Part shown: positions 34,635 to 43,479 of the stretch, in pieces
How positions within the stretch are numbered: the stretch's first letter is position 1
Layout: every line of letters begins with the position of its first letter
Source of the DNA: Hydrogenophaga crassostreae
GTDB lineage: Bacteria; Pseudomonadota; Gammaproteobacteria; Burkholderiales; Burkholderiaceae_C
Length of the DNA stretch: 64,000 nucleotides
Assembly: GCF_001761385.1 (NCBI RefSeq)
Contig: NZ_CP017476.1
Location: 2,035,501 to 2,099,500, forward strand
Direction: 5' to 3'
Made by a program: the position numbers and the translations under genes
The notes under the pieces: generated by a model
The model's input: the letters and a program-made list of their open reading frames with translations, nothing else
Told to the model about the DNA's origin: nothing
Databases searched by the model: none

Positions 34635-35201
34635 ATGAAAACCCAAACCCTCCCTACCCGGCGCTCTATCGTGGTTGGTGCGCTTGCGTTGCCTGCAACG
34701 TTTTCGATCGGCGGCATGGCCGGGTGTCAGGGTAACTCGTCGCTCGATCGACAGCTGGTCTTTTCTTCGCTTGCCGCTGCAGAGCAAGAGTTGCAAAGGC
34801 TTGCTGCCGCCAAAGGGTTGACTTCAGGGACAGTCTGGAACTGGGATCAGACCCTGGCGCATTGTGCCCAGAGCATTGAGTTCTCAATGCAAGGCTTTCC
34901 TGAGCCCAAGTCGAAACTCTTTCAGAGCACCGTTGGATCCGCGGCATTTGGGGTGTTCGCCTGGCGAGGCCGAATGACGCACGACTTGGCGGAACCGATT
35001 CCGGGCGCGCCGCTGCTGGCTGCTGGCGATGAGGGTGTTGTTGCGCTGGAAAGACTGCAGAACGCGATTGCAGGCTTTCAGCAGTGGACGAAGCCGCTGC
35101 AGCCTCATTTTGCTTACGGAGACCTCGACAAAGCGCAGTATGAGCTTGCGCACGCCATGCACCTGGCCAACCATTTCTCGCAGTTCAACGTGATAAGTTG
35201 A
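34635..35201 (+). CDS. DUF1569 (DinB-like) exported protein
   Basis: This is a 188-residue protein with an export signal beginning with paired arginines (PTRRSIVVGALALPATFSIGG) and ending near a cysteine (GMAGCQG), so it could be a Tat substrate or a lipoprotein. The mature part reads WNWDQTLAHCAQSIEFSMQG and ends HFAYGDLDKAQYELAHAMHLANHFS, the four-helix DUF1569/DinB-like pattern with metal-type histidines. The start at 34635 is preferred over 34626. The function is unknown. It stands alone on the plus strand. Confidence 0.8.
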   Translation: MKTQTLPTRRSIVVGALALPATFSIGGMAGCQGNSSLDRQLVFSSLAAAEQELQRLAAAKGLTSGTVWNWDQTLAHCAQSIEFSMQGFPEPKSKLFQSTVGSAAFGVFAWRGRMTHDLAEPIPGAPLLAAGDEGVVALERLQNAIAGFQQWTKPLQPHFAYGDLDKAQYELAHAMHLANHFSQFNVIS

Positions 35202-35277
35202 GGCTTGAGCGGCGCATTCGACCGGTGGTGAATTCGGCGCCTTGGCCTTCGCCCAACCCTGATGCAGAGGAAACAAC

Positions 35278-35751
35278 ATGAGCAGCCCCTATAGCGCGGC
35301 GATCCTTGCCGCGGCAGTTCTTTCCGTTGCTTGCGCACCTGCGTCAAGTCAGCATTCCAGCCCGGTAGGCGCCACCACTGCGCCTCTTCAGGGTCTTGAT
35401 TCAACCGGTGGCCACCGAGAGACGGCTGTGCAGAACGTTTTCCAACCGGGCCAGCAAGGCGCGGCGTACCGTTCAGTTGAGTTGCGCGAGGTGGGTTTGG
35501 GCCCCAAGGGTGTGGCCATGGGCCACTGGACGTTGGCGTTTCGTGGAGGGCTCGTCAGCTGGCGCCACTCGGATGTGGTCGAGAAGGCCCGCTACGAAGT
35601 GGGCGCGGATGGTTCGATCACGTCCCCTGTTGGAAACCCGTCAGACCGGCCTGTTCGTGCGCAGTACGATGGGCGAACGGACCGCATCTTTTGGGTCGGC
35701 ATGTGGTACGAGCGCGTCGCTCCCGGCCATCCAGATCAAGAGGGCCAATAG
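35278..35751 (+). CDS. Putative lipoprotein of unknown function
   Basis: This is a 157-residue protein with a short hydrophobic signal and a lipobox-like VACAP near residue 18. The mature part has YRSVELREVGLGPKG, LAFRGGLVSWRHSDVVE and a Gly/Asp-rich end with FWVGMWYERV. A purine-rich ribosome site (AGAGGAAAC, 35266-35274) precedes the ATG. I do not recognise the family. Outer-membrane lipoprotein status is inferred from the lipobox. Confidence 0.65.
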   Translation: MSSPYSAAILAAAVLSVACAPASSQHSSPVGATTAPLQGLDSTGGHRETAVQNVFQPGQQGAAYRSVELREVGLGPKGVAMGHWTLAFRGGLVSWRHSDVVEKARYEVGADGSITSPVGNPSDRPVRAQYDGRTDRIFWVGMWYERVAPGHPDQEGQ

Positions 35752-35879
35752 CAACAGGAAGTGGGCCTGCACGGCGCCACTCGACGCCCAAAGGCTGTGG
35801 CTCTATTCGCGTCAACTGGCGTCTGCCCAATCCGGGGCGGCTCACCACGAAACGCCCAAACCTGTGAAGAGAGCAAAGC

Positions 35880-36206
35880 ATGCCAACGATCTACGAGAAG
35901 CGCACCTACGACGTCACGGTTGGCCAAATGGCCGAGGTGGCGCGGTTGTACTCCAGCCTGGGCTGGCCCGCGCTTGAGGCCGGTGGATTCAGCCACCATT
36001 GCATTGGCTACTTCATCAGTGACACCGGCGATCTACACCAACTGGTTCACCTTTGGCGCTTTGAAAGCGATGATGATCGCCGCGCGTTCTGGAAAAGGCT
36101 CTTCCAGGATGCCGACTTCATGGCGTTTGCAAAACAGCTCAGACCGCTGGTTAAAAACCAGCATGTGCAATTGTTGCTGGCGGCGCCCTGGGGAACACAT
36201 CCTTGA
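35880..36206 (+). CDS. NIPSNAP-family protein
   Basis: This is a 108-residue dimeric alpha-beta-barrel-type protein. IYEKRTYDVTVGQMAEVARLY, then GYFISDTGDLHQLVHLWRFES and DDRRAFWKRLFQDADFMAF, are typical of the NIPSNAP family. A ribosome site (AGAGAGCAA) lies just upstream. The function of bacterial NIPSNAP proteins is mostly unassigned; many lie in aromatic-catabolism neighbourhoods. Here it lies in the decayed block between the lipoprotein and the cupin. Confidence 0.85.
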   Translation: MPTIYEKRTYDVTVGQMAEVARLYSSLGWPALEAGGFSHHCIGYFISDTGDLHQLVHLWRFESDDDRRAFWKRLFQDADFMAFAKQLRPLVKNQHVQLLLAAPWGTHP

Positions 36207-36691
36207 TGTTGACGGGGGGCTTTCGCCAGACGCAGGGCGCGGAAAAGCGCTCCTTGGCACAACCGTCTGAACCGTTGTGAGGACACCCGTTGACCGCTGG
36301 CTCGGCCTCGGTAGCAGCCGGTGTTGGTGCTGTTTCGAAACCCGTCACCGCTTTCTGGCGGGTGGGGTTACGCCTGGCCCATTTGCTCACAGCCCGGGTA
36401 CGAAACGGCGTTCATGGAAAAATGGACTTGTTCAAATCGGGCGCTGCCGCCATGATGTCAAGTGGACCAGGGGATCAAACGGGTGAGACGGTGTGATACC
36501 AGAAAAGCCAGGCAGCGGAGTCGGTGATTGATTTGAGCCTGCCTGGAGCAACCTGGAAATGCCCCGGCGCAGTTTTCTCAGTCCTTTCCGGGCTCCGCAA
36601 AGCTGCTGTCACCGGATTCGATCTGCGGGCCCTTGGAGCAAAAGCTGACGCCGACAGCGCGATCCGCGCCCGGTCAAAGGGGACACCAGCA
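36207..36691. other. Non-coding stretch between the NIPSNAP and cupin genes
   Basis: About 480 bases contain only short shadow frames, and I see no recognisable domain. The last 15 bases hold the ribosome site of the cupin gene (AAAGGGGA, 36677-36684). Confidence 0.45.
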
Positions 36692-37081
36692 ATGACGACT
36701 CAAGGTTTTGTCGCATCACACGCCAAAGACGCCCGGTTCGAACGCGGGCTTCGCTCCTTCTTTGAGTACCGCGACCTGGGCATCCATGAGGCCACACAGG
36801 GCCGTGTAGCCGCCCACGTGATTCGTGCCGCCGGTGGCGCGGCGTTTTTGAGTCAGCCACACCTGCATCGGACAGCGTTCCAGCTGGTCTACGTACTGAA
36901 AGGCTGGATCGAGTTCGAATACGAAGGGCAGGGTGTTGTTCGGCTGGAGGCCGGTTCGTGTGTCTATCAGCCACCGGGCATTCGCCATCAGGAGCTTGGA
37001 CACAGTGACAATGTTGAGCTTTTTGAGGTCGTGCTGCCCGGCGACTTCAAGACAGAAGAGGTTTCATCCGTCAATCCATAG
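36692..37081 (+). CDS. Single-domain cupin protein
   Basis: This is a 129-residue cupin. The first conserved box is QPHLHRTAFQLVYVLKGWIEFE and the second is LEAGSCVYQPPGIRHQELGHSDNVELFEV. Both give histidine and glutamine/glutamate positions suitable for a metal, although the first box has HLHR rather than the common HxH-x3-4-E. The start at 36692 has a good ribosome site; the open frame runs back to 36524 without cupin features. The substrate or role is unknown. Confidence 0.82.
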   Translation: MTTQGFVASHAKDARFERGLRSFFEYRDLGIHEATQGRVAAHVIRAAGGAAFLSQPHLHRTAFQLVYVLKGWIEFEYEGQGVVRLEAGSCVYQPPGIRHQELGHSDNVELFEVVLPGDFKTEEVSSVNP

Positions 37082-37291
37082 CCGCCCCGGCTGGGTGGTG
37101 CCTCTGGCGTCTGCTCCCAACCTTGGCTATTTGTTCGCTTTCATTTCGGAAGGGCTCGTCGCTTCAAGCCAGCGGATGCGCTCGATTGGCGAACAGGCTG
37201 GGGCAGACCGAATGCCCGGCCCGGTGGCGCGGTGCAGATACCATGCACTTTTGTTCTGTGAGCTGAAGGCTCTGTTAACGCTGGAACAGCC

Positions 37292-37765
37292 ATGCCACGC
37301 AACACGCCCTCTGAACTCACCCTGGCCAAACCCCGTTCGCCGGGTGCGGACTTCGCTGACCACTGTTGCGAGCTGATGGGGAGTCTGGGTACCGTTCAGG
37401 CCAGGCGCATGTTTCTCGGCTGGGGTTTGAGTGTTGAGGGGCTCACGGTGGCCGTGATCGCCTGGGACACGCTCTTTCTCAAAACCAATGCCGGGGCGCT
37501 GCCGCAGTTTGTTGCGGCAGGTTGCCAGGTGTTCGAGCACACGGCCAAAGGGGTAACGAGGCGCATGCGGTACCACACGGCTCCCGAAGGCGCGCTTGAG
37601 TCACGACCAGCGATGCAGCCTTGGGCTGCTTTGGCCATGCAAGCCGCCGTTGCGGCGCGCAGGCCACCCAGACTCGCGGCTGACAAAGGCGGCAGCGCTC
37701 TGAAACCAGCGCAAACGAGCAAGCCTCGTCAGCCTCGTCCAAAAGCACCCGGATCCAGCGCCTGA
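37292..37765 (+). CDS. TfoX N-terminal-domain protein
   Basis: This is a 157-residue protein whose first ~105 residues match the TfoX/Sxy N-terminal domain (DHCCELMGSLGTVQARRMFLGWGLSVEG, then VIAWDTLFLKTNAGALPQF). TfoX/Sxy proteins co-activate competence genes in gamma-proteobacteria. Stand-alone N-domain proteins are common in beta-proteobacteria with no proven role. The C-terminal ~50 residues are a basic Ala/Pro/Lys-rich tail. A short space separates it from the RidA remnant downstream. Confidence 0.8.
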   Translation: MPRNTPSELTLAKPRSPGADFADHCCELMGSLGTVQARRMFLGWGLSVEGLTVAVIAWDTLFLKTNAGALPQFVAAGCQVFEHTAKGVTRRMRYHTAPEGALESRPAMQPWAALAMQAAVAARRPPRLAADKGGSALKPAQTSKPRQPRPKAPGSSA

Positions 37766-37831
37766 CACCATGTTGTCAGGAGTGGCCAGGCAGAGTCTGT
37801 GGTTTCACAACCTGTTTGAAAGAGGAACCCC

Positions 37832-38301
37832 ATGCCGCACACCACGACCAATCCCGAAGGTCTGCACAACCCGGTGCCGTTTGGCTACAGCCACACCGCC
37901 AGCGTGCCGGCTGGCTCCACGCAGGTGTTCGTTGCGGGGCAATAAGGGTCGAATCTGGAGGGCACCGTGGTGTCGCCCGATTTCGCCGGACAGGTGAAGC
38001 AGGCGTTCCACAACCTGGGAGTTGCCCTTGCCGCCCATGGGCTCGATCCCGGCCATGTGGTGCAGCTCGGAATCTATGTGGCGGGTCTGATTTCGACAAG
38101 CTCGGGATCATCGGTCAGGCCGTGCAATCCGGGTGTGGTGAGTCGCTTCCTACCCAGACCCTGATCGGAGTGACCGGCTTCGCCATGCCCGACATGCTGT
38201 TCGAGGTTGAAGCCGTTGCCACTCGGCCTCGGGTCGGGCCTTTCGGCTCCCCGTCATCTGCTGGTCGTTTCACCGATGTCGGCAAGCGGTCCCTGGCTTG
38301 A
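37832..38301 (+). pseudogene. RidA-family pseudogene with internal stop and frameshift
   Basis: The ribosome site AGAGGA precedes MPHTTTNPEGLHNPVPFGYSH, a standard RidA start. At codon 38 a TAA (37943-37945) stands where the family has Tyr (GQ-stop-GSNLEG). Reading continues as SPDFAGQVKQAFHNLGVALAAHGL and LGIYV. Near 38090 the frame must change to give DFDKLGIIGQAVQS and LPTQTLIGVTGFAMPDMLFEVEAVA. Two separate lesions mark it as a true pseudogene rather than a single sequencing error. Confidence 0.82.
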
Positions 38302-38345
38302 GGCGCTTGCACCTCCTCTTTGCTCAAAGGCACTTCGGGCAGGCC

Positions 38346-38987
38346 CTAGGCCGGCGCCTTGGTCTTTGGCTTGAAATCACAACAATCGGCTACCGCACAC
38401 TGGTAACACAGCGGCTTGCGTGCCTGGCATACGTAGCGCCCATGCAGGATCAGCCAATGGTGGGCGTCCACGGCATATTCGGCGGGTATGCGTTTCATCA
38501 GCTTCATCTCAACGGCAAGCGGCGTCTTGCCTTTGGCCAGGCCGGTGCGGTTGCCCAGGCGAAAGATATGGGTGTCCACAGCCATGGTGGGTTGGCCGAA
38601 CGCCACGTTGAGCACTACATTGGCGGTTTTCCGACCCACACCGGGCAGGGCTTCGAGGGCCTCGCGGTTGCCGGGCACTTCGCCGCCATGCTGATCCACC
38701 AGGATGCGGCAGGCTGCCATCAGATGCTTGGCTTTGCTGTGGTACAGCCCGATGGTCTTGATGTGGCTTTCCAGCCCCTCCAGGCCCAGATCCAGGATCT
38801 GTTGCGGTGTGTTGGCCACGGGATAGAGTTTGCGCGTGGCCTTGTTGACGCCCACGTCGGTGGCCTGGGCCGAGAGCAAAACCGCCGCCAGCAGCTCAAA
38901 GTTGCTGGTGTATTCCAGTTCGGTTTTCGGGTGCGGGTTGGCGGCTTTGAGTGTGGCGAAAAAGGCTTCGATTTGGGCGCGGTTCAT
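38346..38987 (-). CDS. nth: Endonuclease III
   Basis: This is the base-excision-repair DNA glycosylase/AP lyase for oxidised pyrimidines. The 213-residue chain has the helix-hairpin-helix LPGVGRKTANVV with catalytic Lys120, Asp138 in VDTHIFRLGNR, and the C-terminal 4Fe-4S loop C-x6-C-x2-C-x5-C (CQARKPLCYQCAVADCC). The start at 38987 matches the E. coli length and residue numbering. The open frame extends further to 39053 without homology. Confidence 0.95.
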   Translation of the reverse strand: MNRAQIEAFFATLKAANPHPKTELEYTSNFELLAAVLLSAQATDVGVNKATRKLYPVANTPQQILDLGLEGLESHIKTIGLYHSKAKHLMAACRILVDQHGGEVPGNREALEALPGVGRKTANVVLNVAFGQPTMAVDTHIFRLGNRTGLAKGKTPLAVEMKLMKRIPAEYAVDAHHWLILHGRYVCQARKPLCYQCAVADCCDFKPKTKAPA

Positions 38988-39027
38988 GCACGGAAGTGTA
39001 GGGGCATCACCAGGGGCCCCGCCGGGT

Positions 39028-39837
39028 TCAGTGCAGCACGGCGGCCTGGGCAAATTCGCGCGCCTTGGGCAGCTGTTCGCGCAGCCACTCGCGCTCGATG
39101 TGCAGCGCTGTCAACAGCTCTTGGGGCACTTCCTTGAGATCCGGGTTGTCTTCCTCTTTGAGCAGACACATCAGTTCGGCCAGATGCAACACAGCGCCCA
39201 GGCGGCAGAAAGGGCGCTTTGCCAGAGGGTCGGCAGAAGACTCGAGGGCGTCGCTGATGACGGCGGGGAAGTTCCAGCGACGGGCCATTTCGGCGGTGAT
39301 CTGGCCTTCGGTGAAGCCGAGGTGGGCTGCCTCGCGCTGCCAGCGGGCGCCGGGGAAATGGGGTGTGCGTTCGATTTCGGGCAAGGCTTCGGGCGCTTTG
39401 TCGACGATCACCAGTTCACCCAGGCGAACCATGAAACCGGTCAACCAGGCTTGCTGCGGATCAGAACCCACGCGGGTGGCCAGCCATTGCGCGTAGCCGG
39501 CACAGGCCTGGCTTTCGCTCCAGAAGTCTTTGCTGTTCAGCCCCGCCACCACAGGAAAGGCGTCGCTCAGACAGGAGGACAACGCGAGCGTTCGAACTTG
39601 CGACATGCCCACCACCATCATGGCGTCGTCCACCGAGGAGACTTCTTTGGAAACACCGTAGCGCGCGCTGTTGGCCAGGCGAAGCAGCTTGACGGTGAGT
39701 GCCGGGTCTTTGGCGATGGCGTTGCGCACGGGGGCCACGGGCACGTCTTCGTCGTTCAGGCTCTGGATGAGTTCATGCGCCACTTCGGGCATGGTGGGGA
39801 GGTTGATGGACTGGGTAAACGTGCTCGCGGCGGACAT
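39028..39837 (-). CDS. HDOD-domain protein
   Basis: This is a 269-residue HDOD signalling protein (LPTMPEVAHELIQSLNDED, then IAKDPALTVKLLRLANSARYGVSKEVSSVDDAMMVVGMSQVRTL). HDOD is an HD-like fold generally lacking phosphohydrolase residues. It acts in regulation of motility, stress or virulence through protein contacts. A ribosome site (AAGGAGATCACC, 39840-39851) lies upstream on the minus strand. No sensor or GGDEF/EAL domain is fused. The partner is unknown. Confidence 0.9.
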   Translation of the reverse strand: MSAASTFTQSINLPTMPEVAHELIQSLNDEDVPVAPVRNAIAKDPALTVKLLRLANSARYGVSKEVSSVDDAMMVVGMSQVRTLALSSCLSDAFPVVAGLNSKDFWSESQACAGYAQWLATRVGSDPQQAWLTGFMVRLGELVIVDKAPEALPEIERTPHFPGARWQREAAHLGFTEGQITAEMARRWNFPAVISDALESSADPLAKRPFCRLGAVLHLAELMCLLKEEDNPDLKEVPQELLTALHIEREWLREQLPKAREFAQAAVLH

Positions 39838-40019
39838 GGGTGATCTCCTTCTTTATTGAGGGGGTGAGTGGCAATGGCGGTTCTGAACCATTGTTGCCAG
39901 GCCAGCCACCTGCCATCCACTGAAATTGGCAGCAAATACCGGCCAATTGGGTGGATGAGCTTGACCACCGGGTGGGCTCTGCTATCTTCAGGAGATCCTT
40001 TTCAGACTGCGAGAACACC

Positions 40020-41219
40020 ATGCCATTGAATTTTGCCGACCGCCTGAACAACGTTGAAACCTCTGCAATCCGGGAGCTGTTCAAGCTGTTGGGCAAGCCG
40101 GGCATCATCAGCTTTGCGGGCGGCTTTCCCGATAGCGCGATGTTTGATGTGGACGGCATCCGCATCGCCGCCAACGCCGCGTTGACCAACGAACCGGGCG
40201 CCGCATTGCAATATGGTGCCACCGAGGGCTATGGCCCGTTGCGCGAGCAAATTGCCAGCTTCATGCGCAACAAGGGCGCACAGGATTTGACCCCCGAACA
40301 GCTCATCGTGACCACGGGCAGCCAGCAGGCGCTTGATCTGCTGGGCAAGACCATGATTTCGCCCGGCGACAAGGTGATCGTGGAGGGCCCCACCTTTCTG
40401 GCCACCATTCAATGTTTCCGCCTCTACGGCGCCGAACTGATTTCGGCGCCGGTGGATGGCGAAGGGGTCAAGACCGACGAACTGGAGCGCCTGATCGAGG
40501 AACACCGCCCCAAATTCGTTTACCTGATTCCCACCTTTGGTAATCCCAGCGGAGCCTTGCTGAACGAAGAGCGGCGCCGCGCCGTGCTGGCGATGGCCGT
40601 GAAACACCAGACGCTGGTGGTTGAAGACGACCCGTATGGCGATTTGTACTTTGGCGAGACGCCACCACCGTTGAGTCTGTTGGCGCTCAGCGCACAGGTA
40701 CCGGGCAGCCGCGAGCTGCTGGTGCATTGTGGTTCGTTGAGCAAGGTGCTGAGCCCTGGCCTGCGCGTGGGCTGGATGGTGGGGCCGGCCGAGTTGCTGG
40801 GCAAGGCGACCATGTGCAAACAGTTCAGCGATGCCCATACCTCTACCTTCGCGCAGGCCACCGCGGCGCAATACCTGCTCGCCGGGCGCATGCCGGGGAC
40901 ACTGGCAAAGGTGCGCAAGGTCTACGCCGAGCGCGCAGCGGCCATGGGCGATGCTCTGCGGCGGGAACTGGGCGATGGCATTGAGTTTGTGCAACCGCAG
41001 GGCGGCCTGTTCATCTGGGCAAGGCTCACCGGCGCCAATGGCAAGCTGGCCGACGGCGCAGAGCTGGCCAAGCGGGCCATTGAAAACAACGTGGCTTTCG
41101 TTCCTGGCGCGCCGTTTTATGCCAGCAATCCCGATGTCGCAACCCTGCGCCTGAGTTTTGCGACCGTGGGCATCGACAAGATCGAAGAAGGCATCGCACG
41201 CCTCGCGGCTTCGCTCTGA
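40020..41219 (+). CDS. PLP-dependent aminotransferase (2-aminoadipate/LysN-like, MocR-type fold)
   Basis: This is a fold-type I class I/II aminotransferase of 399 residues. ISFAGGFPDSAMF, LQYGATEGYGPLREQIA, IPTFGNPSGALL and the PLP lysine Lys242 in HCGSLSKVLSPGLRVGW are visible. This set is typical of the 2-aminoadipate / aromatic / valine-pyruvate aminotransferase group (family of LysN and YdfD-type catalytic domains). There is no GntR domain. It is divergent from the HDOD gene. The amino donor and acceptor are not predictable. Confidence 0.9.
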   Translation: MPLNFADRLNNVETSAIRELFKLLGKPGIISFAGGFPDSAMFDVDGIRIAANAALTNEPGAALQYGATEGYGPLREQIASFMRNKGAQDLTPEQLIVTTGSQQALDLLGKTMISPGDKVIVEGPTFLATIQCFRLYGAELISAPVDGEGVKTDELERLIEEHRPKFVYLIPTFGNPSGALLNEERRRAVLAMAVKHQTLVVEDDPYGDLYFGETPPPLSLLALSAQVPGSRELLVHCGSLSKVLSPGLRVGWMVGPAELLGKATMCKQFSDAHTSTFAQATAAQYLLAGRMPGTLAKVRKVYAERAAAMGDALRRELGDGIEFVQPQGGLFIWARLTGANGKLADGAELAKRAIENNVAFVPGAPFYASNPDVATLRLSFATVGIDKIEEGIARLAASL

Positions 41220-41303
41220 ACCATGGCGAAGGGGTTCTCCACAGGGCAGACTCAAGCCCCGCGGACCCGGTAAATCACCGGGCCCCTTCCCGTTGCTGGG
41301 CCC

Positions 41304-41583
41304 GCGACCCGCGCAGCGGCGCAGCGTGGGGGCCATCGATTCAGCGCAGGGCCGCCCCAAGCGGAATCATCCCCCTTGGGGGGCAGCGACCCGCGCCGCG
41401 GCGGAGCGTGGGGGTCAGCGATTCAGCGCAGGGCCGCCCCAAGTGGAATCAGCCCCCTTGGGGGGCAGCGACCCGCGCCGCGGCGGAGCGTGGGGGTCAG
41501 CGATTCAGCGCAGGGCCGCCCCAAGCGGAATCAGCCCCCTTGGGGGGCAGCGACCCGCGCAGCGGCGGAGCGTGGGGGCCATC
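41304..41583. repeat. 82-bp tandem repeat array (about 3.4 copies)
   Basis: The array has exact 82-base periodicity: the GCGACCCGCGC block recurs at 41304, 41386, 41468 and 41550. Each unit holds GCGATTCAGCGCAGGG, a CCCCAAG(C/T)GGAATCA segment, the palindrome CCCCCTTGGGGGG and a GCGGCGGAGCGTGGGGG end. Copies differ by a few bases. It lies between the aminotransferase and the convergent Nudix gene. Long open frames across it are artefacts. Confidence 0.95.
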
Positions 41584-41596
41584 ACGCACGGTATCT

Positions 41597-42151
41597 TCAG
41601 TCGATGTCCATCGTGTGGAAGCCAAAGTGGCCCGTTCGCCGGTCGGCAAAGTAGCATTCCAATGTCTCGCGCACGGTGCGAAAGGCAATCTCATCCCAGG
41701 GAATCTGGTCTTCGGTGAACAGCCTGGCCTCGATGGTTTCATGCCCGGGGTCGAAGTTCTTGTTGAGCAGGCGGGCGCGGTAATACATGTGCACCTGCCC
41801 GACACGGGGCACGCTCATAAGCGTGAACAGCTCCCCCATTTCGATTTGCGCACCGGCTTCTTCGATGGTTTCGCGCAGCGCGCCCTGGGCGGTGGTTTCC
41901 TGGAGCTCCATGAAGCCTGCGGGGAGCGTCCACTTGCCTTTGCGCGGTTCGATGTTGCGCAGGCAGAGCAAGACCTGCTCGCCGGTGGGGCCCCAAACTG
42001 GCACCGTACCCACAACGTTGAGCGGGTTCTCGTAGTGGACTGTGTGGCAGACCGTACAGATGGCGCGCGGCTTGGTGTCGCCGTCATCGGGCAGGCGGTA
42101 GGTGGCGGGTTGGCCACATTCGCGGCAGTGTTGAATAGGGCGGCGGTGCAT
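41597..42151 (-). CDS. Nudix hydrolase with N-terminal zinc ribbon
   Basis: This is a 184-residue Nudix pyrophosphatase. The N-terminus has a four-cysteine zinc ribbon (HCRECGQPA, then ICTVCHTVHYENP). The Nudix box is GFMELQETTAQGALRETIEEAGAQ with the REUXEEXGU core. The ribbon-plus-Nudix layout resembles NADH pyrophosphatase-like (NudC-type) proteins, but it is shorter than NudC. The substrate is unknown. It ends next to the tandem array. Confidence 0.9.
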   Translation of the reverse strand: MHRRPIQHCRECGQPATYRLPDDGDTKPRAICTVCHTVHYENPLNVVGTVPVWGPTGEQVLLCLRNIEPRKGKWTLPAGFMELQETTAQGALRETIEEAGAQIEMGELFTLMSVPRVGQVHMYYRARLLNKNFDPGHETIEARLFTEDQIPWDEIAFRTVRETLECYFADRRTGHFGFHTMDID

Positions 42152-42189
42152 GCGTCACAGTGTATCGGGCTGAAATGACAGGGCGAAAA

Positions 42190-42213
42190 AAAGGGCTTCC
42201 GAAGAAGCCCTTT
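42190..42213 (-). terminator. Rho-independent terminator after the TRAP receptor gene
   Basis: A perfect 10-bp stem (AAAGGGCTTC / GAAGCCCTTT) with a 4-base loop is followed on the minus strand by seven U. It lies 23 bases past the stop of the TRAP receptor gene and closes the catabolic cluster. Confidence 0.85.
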
Positions 42214-42235
42214 CTGGCATGGCGCCCTGGCTCGA

Positions 42236-43288
42236 TCAGCCTTTGACCAACTTGCCGTGTTTGGCGATCAGGCTGCGGGCGGTATCGAGCAGTTGTTTGC
42301 CGTCGAAGCCGCGTTTGTCCATGTCTTGCATCCACTCGACTTCGACCAGGCGCGCCTTGCGCTTGAACTCCTGGGCTTCTGCTGGTGGCACGGTGTAGAT
42401 GGAGTTGCCGAGCTTGACGGCAGACTCCCGCCCAGCGATGTCGCCGCCTTGTTGAACTTTGCCCAGCCAGCCGGACGTTTCGATACCCGAGTTCTTGTCG
42501 ATCACGGCCTTCAAATCTGGCGGCAGCGAAGCGTACTTGGCTTTGTTCATGGCCATCACGAAGGTGGTGGTGTACAGCGCACCACCAGCCGGGTCGAATT
42601 CGCTGTGGAATTTGGCCAGTTCCTGGACCTTGACGGCAGGCACGACTTCCCAGGGAATCACGCAACCGTCGATCACGCCTTTGGACAGTGAGTCGGTGAT
42701 GGCCGGAAGCGGCATGCCCACGGGTGTGGCACCCAGGTAGCCCAGCATCTTGGTGATCTGGCGGGTTGGGCCGCGCACTTTGGATCCGACCAGATCGGCG
42801 GCCGTCTTGACTTGTTTGTCGCGCATGTGGATGACGCCAGGGCCATGCACCTGCAGGGCAATGGGGTGCACGTCGCGGAACTCGTCTTTGGCGACCGTTT
42901 GCACGTATTCCCAGTAGGCGCGCGAGGTGGCTTCGGCGTTGTTCATCATGAACGGCAGTTCGAAGGCTTCGATGCGCGGGAAGCGGCCGGGGGTGTTGCC
43001 AGGCAGCGTCCAGACGACATCGACCACGCCATCTTTGGCCTGGTCGTACAGCTGTACAGGAGAACCACCCAACTGCATGGCCGGGTAGGCTTCAAACTTG
43101 ATGCGGCCGTTGGAGTCGGCGGTGACTTTGTCCATCCACGCCTTGTGCATGTTGATCCAGACGTTGGACTGCGGCGACATGAAGGTGTGGAATTTGAGCG
43201 TGACGCTTTGCTGGGCAAAGCCCACCAGTGCAGGCGCGCCAAAGGCCATGGCTGCACCAGATTGAATCAGTTTTCTGCGTTGGATCAT
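42236..43288 (-). CDS. TRAP transporter substrate-binding protein (DctP family)
   Basis: This is a periplasmic receptor of a tripartite ATP-independent transporter, 350 residues. The signal region (QRRKLIQSGAAMAFGAPALVGFA) has a twin-arginine-like start. The mature protein has FHTFMSPQSNVWINMHKAWMDKV, GGSPVQLYDQAKDGVVDVVW and the conserved substrate-arginine zone GSKVRGPTRQITKMLGYLGA. No DctQ or DctM membrane genes are in this cluster, so they must be elsewhere or the receptor is an orphan. The ligand is probably an organic acid related to the adjacent catabolic genes. Confidence 0.9.
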   Translation of the reverse strand: MIQRRKLIQSGAAMAFGAPALVGFAQQSVTLKFHTFMSPQSNVWINMHKAWMDKVTADSNGRIKFEAYPAMQLGGSPVQLYDQAKDGVVDVVWTLPGNTPGRFPRIEAFELPFMMNNAEATSRAYWEYVQTVAKDEFRDVHPIALQVHGPGVIHMRDKQVKTAADLVGSKVRGPTRQITKMLGYLGATPVGMPLPAITDSLSKGVIDGCVIPWEVVPAVKVQELAKFHSEFDPAGGALYTTTFVMAMNKAKYASLPPDLKAVIDKNSGIETSGWLGKVQQGGDIAGRESAVKLGNSIYTVPPAEAQEFKRKARLVEVEWMQDMDKRGFDGKQLLDTARSLIAKHGKLVKG

Positions 43289-43479
43289 TTGGAGGTTTCT
43301 CCTGTGGAGTCGGAAGGAAAGCGGTTTGCTTGGAATGGCTGTGACCTTAACAAATGGCGTTTGCCAGAGGCAGAGGTCAAACCCGGATGCGCACGTTATT
43401 CGGCCTGCAGCAATTTCGTTTAGGTAAAGTTATTCACCAATGGTGAATTCTATCTGCTCCAATAATGGGGCGCAATGGC

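Noticed and set aside
41158..42178. Plus-strand frames with repeated PPWGAATRAAAERGG-like peptides
   Set aside because: They are translations of the 82-bp DNA repeat; frames shift between copies and no start or conservation supports them.
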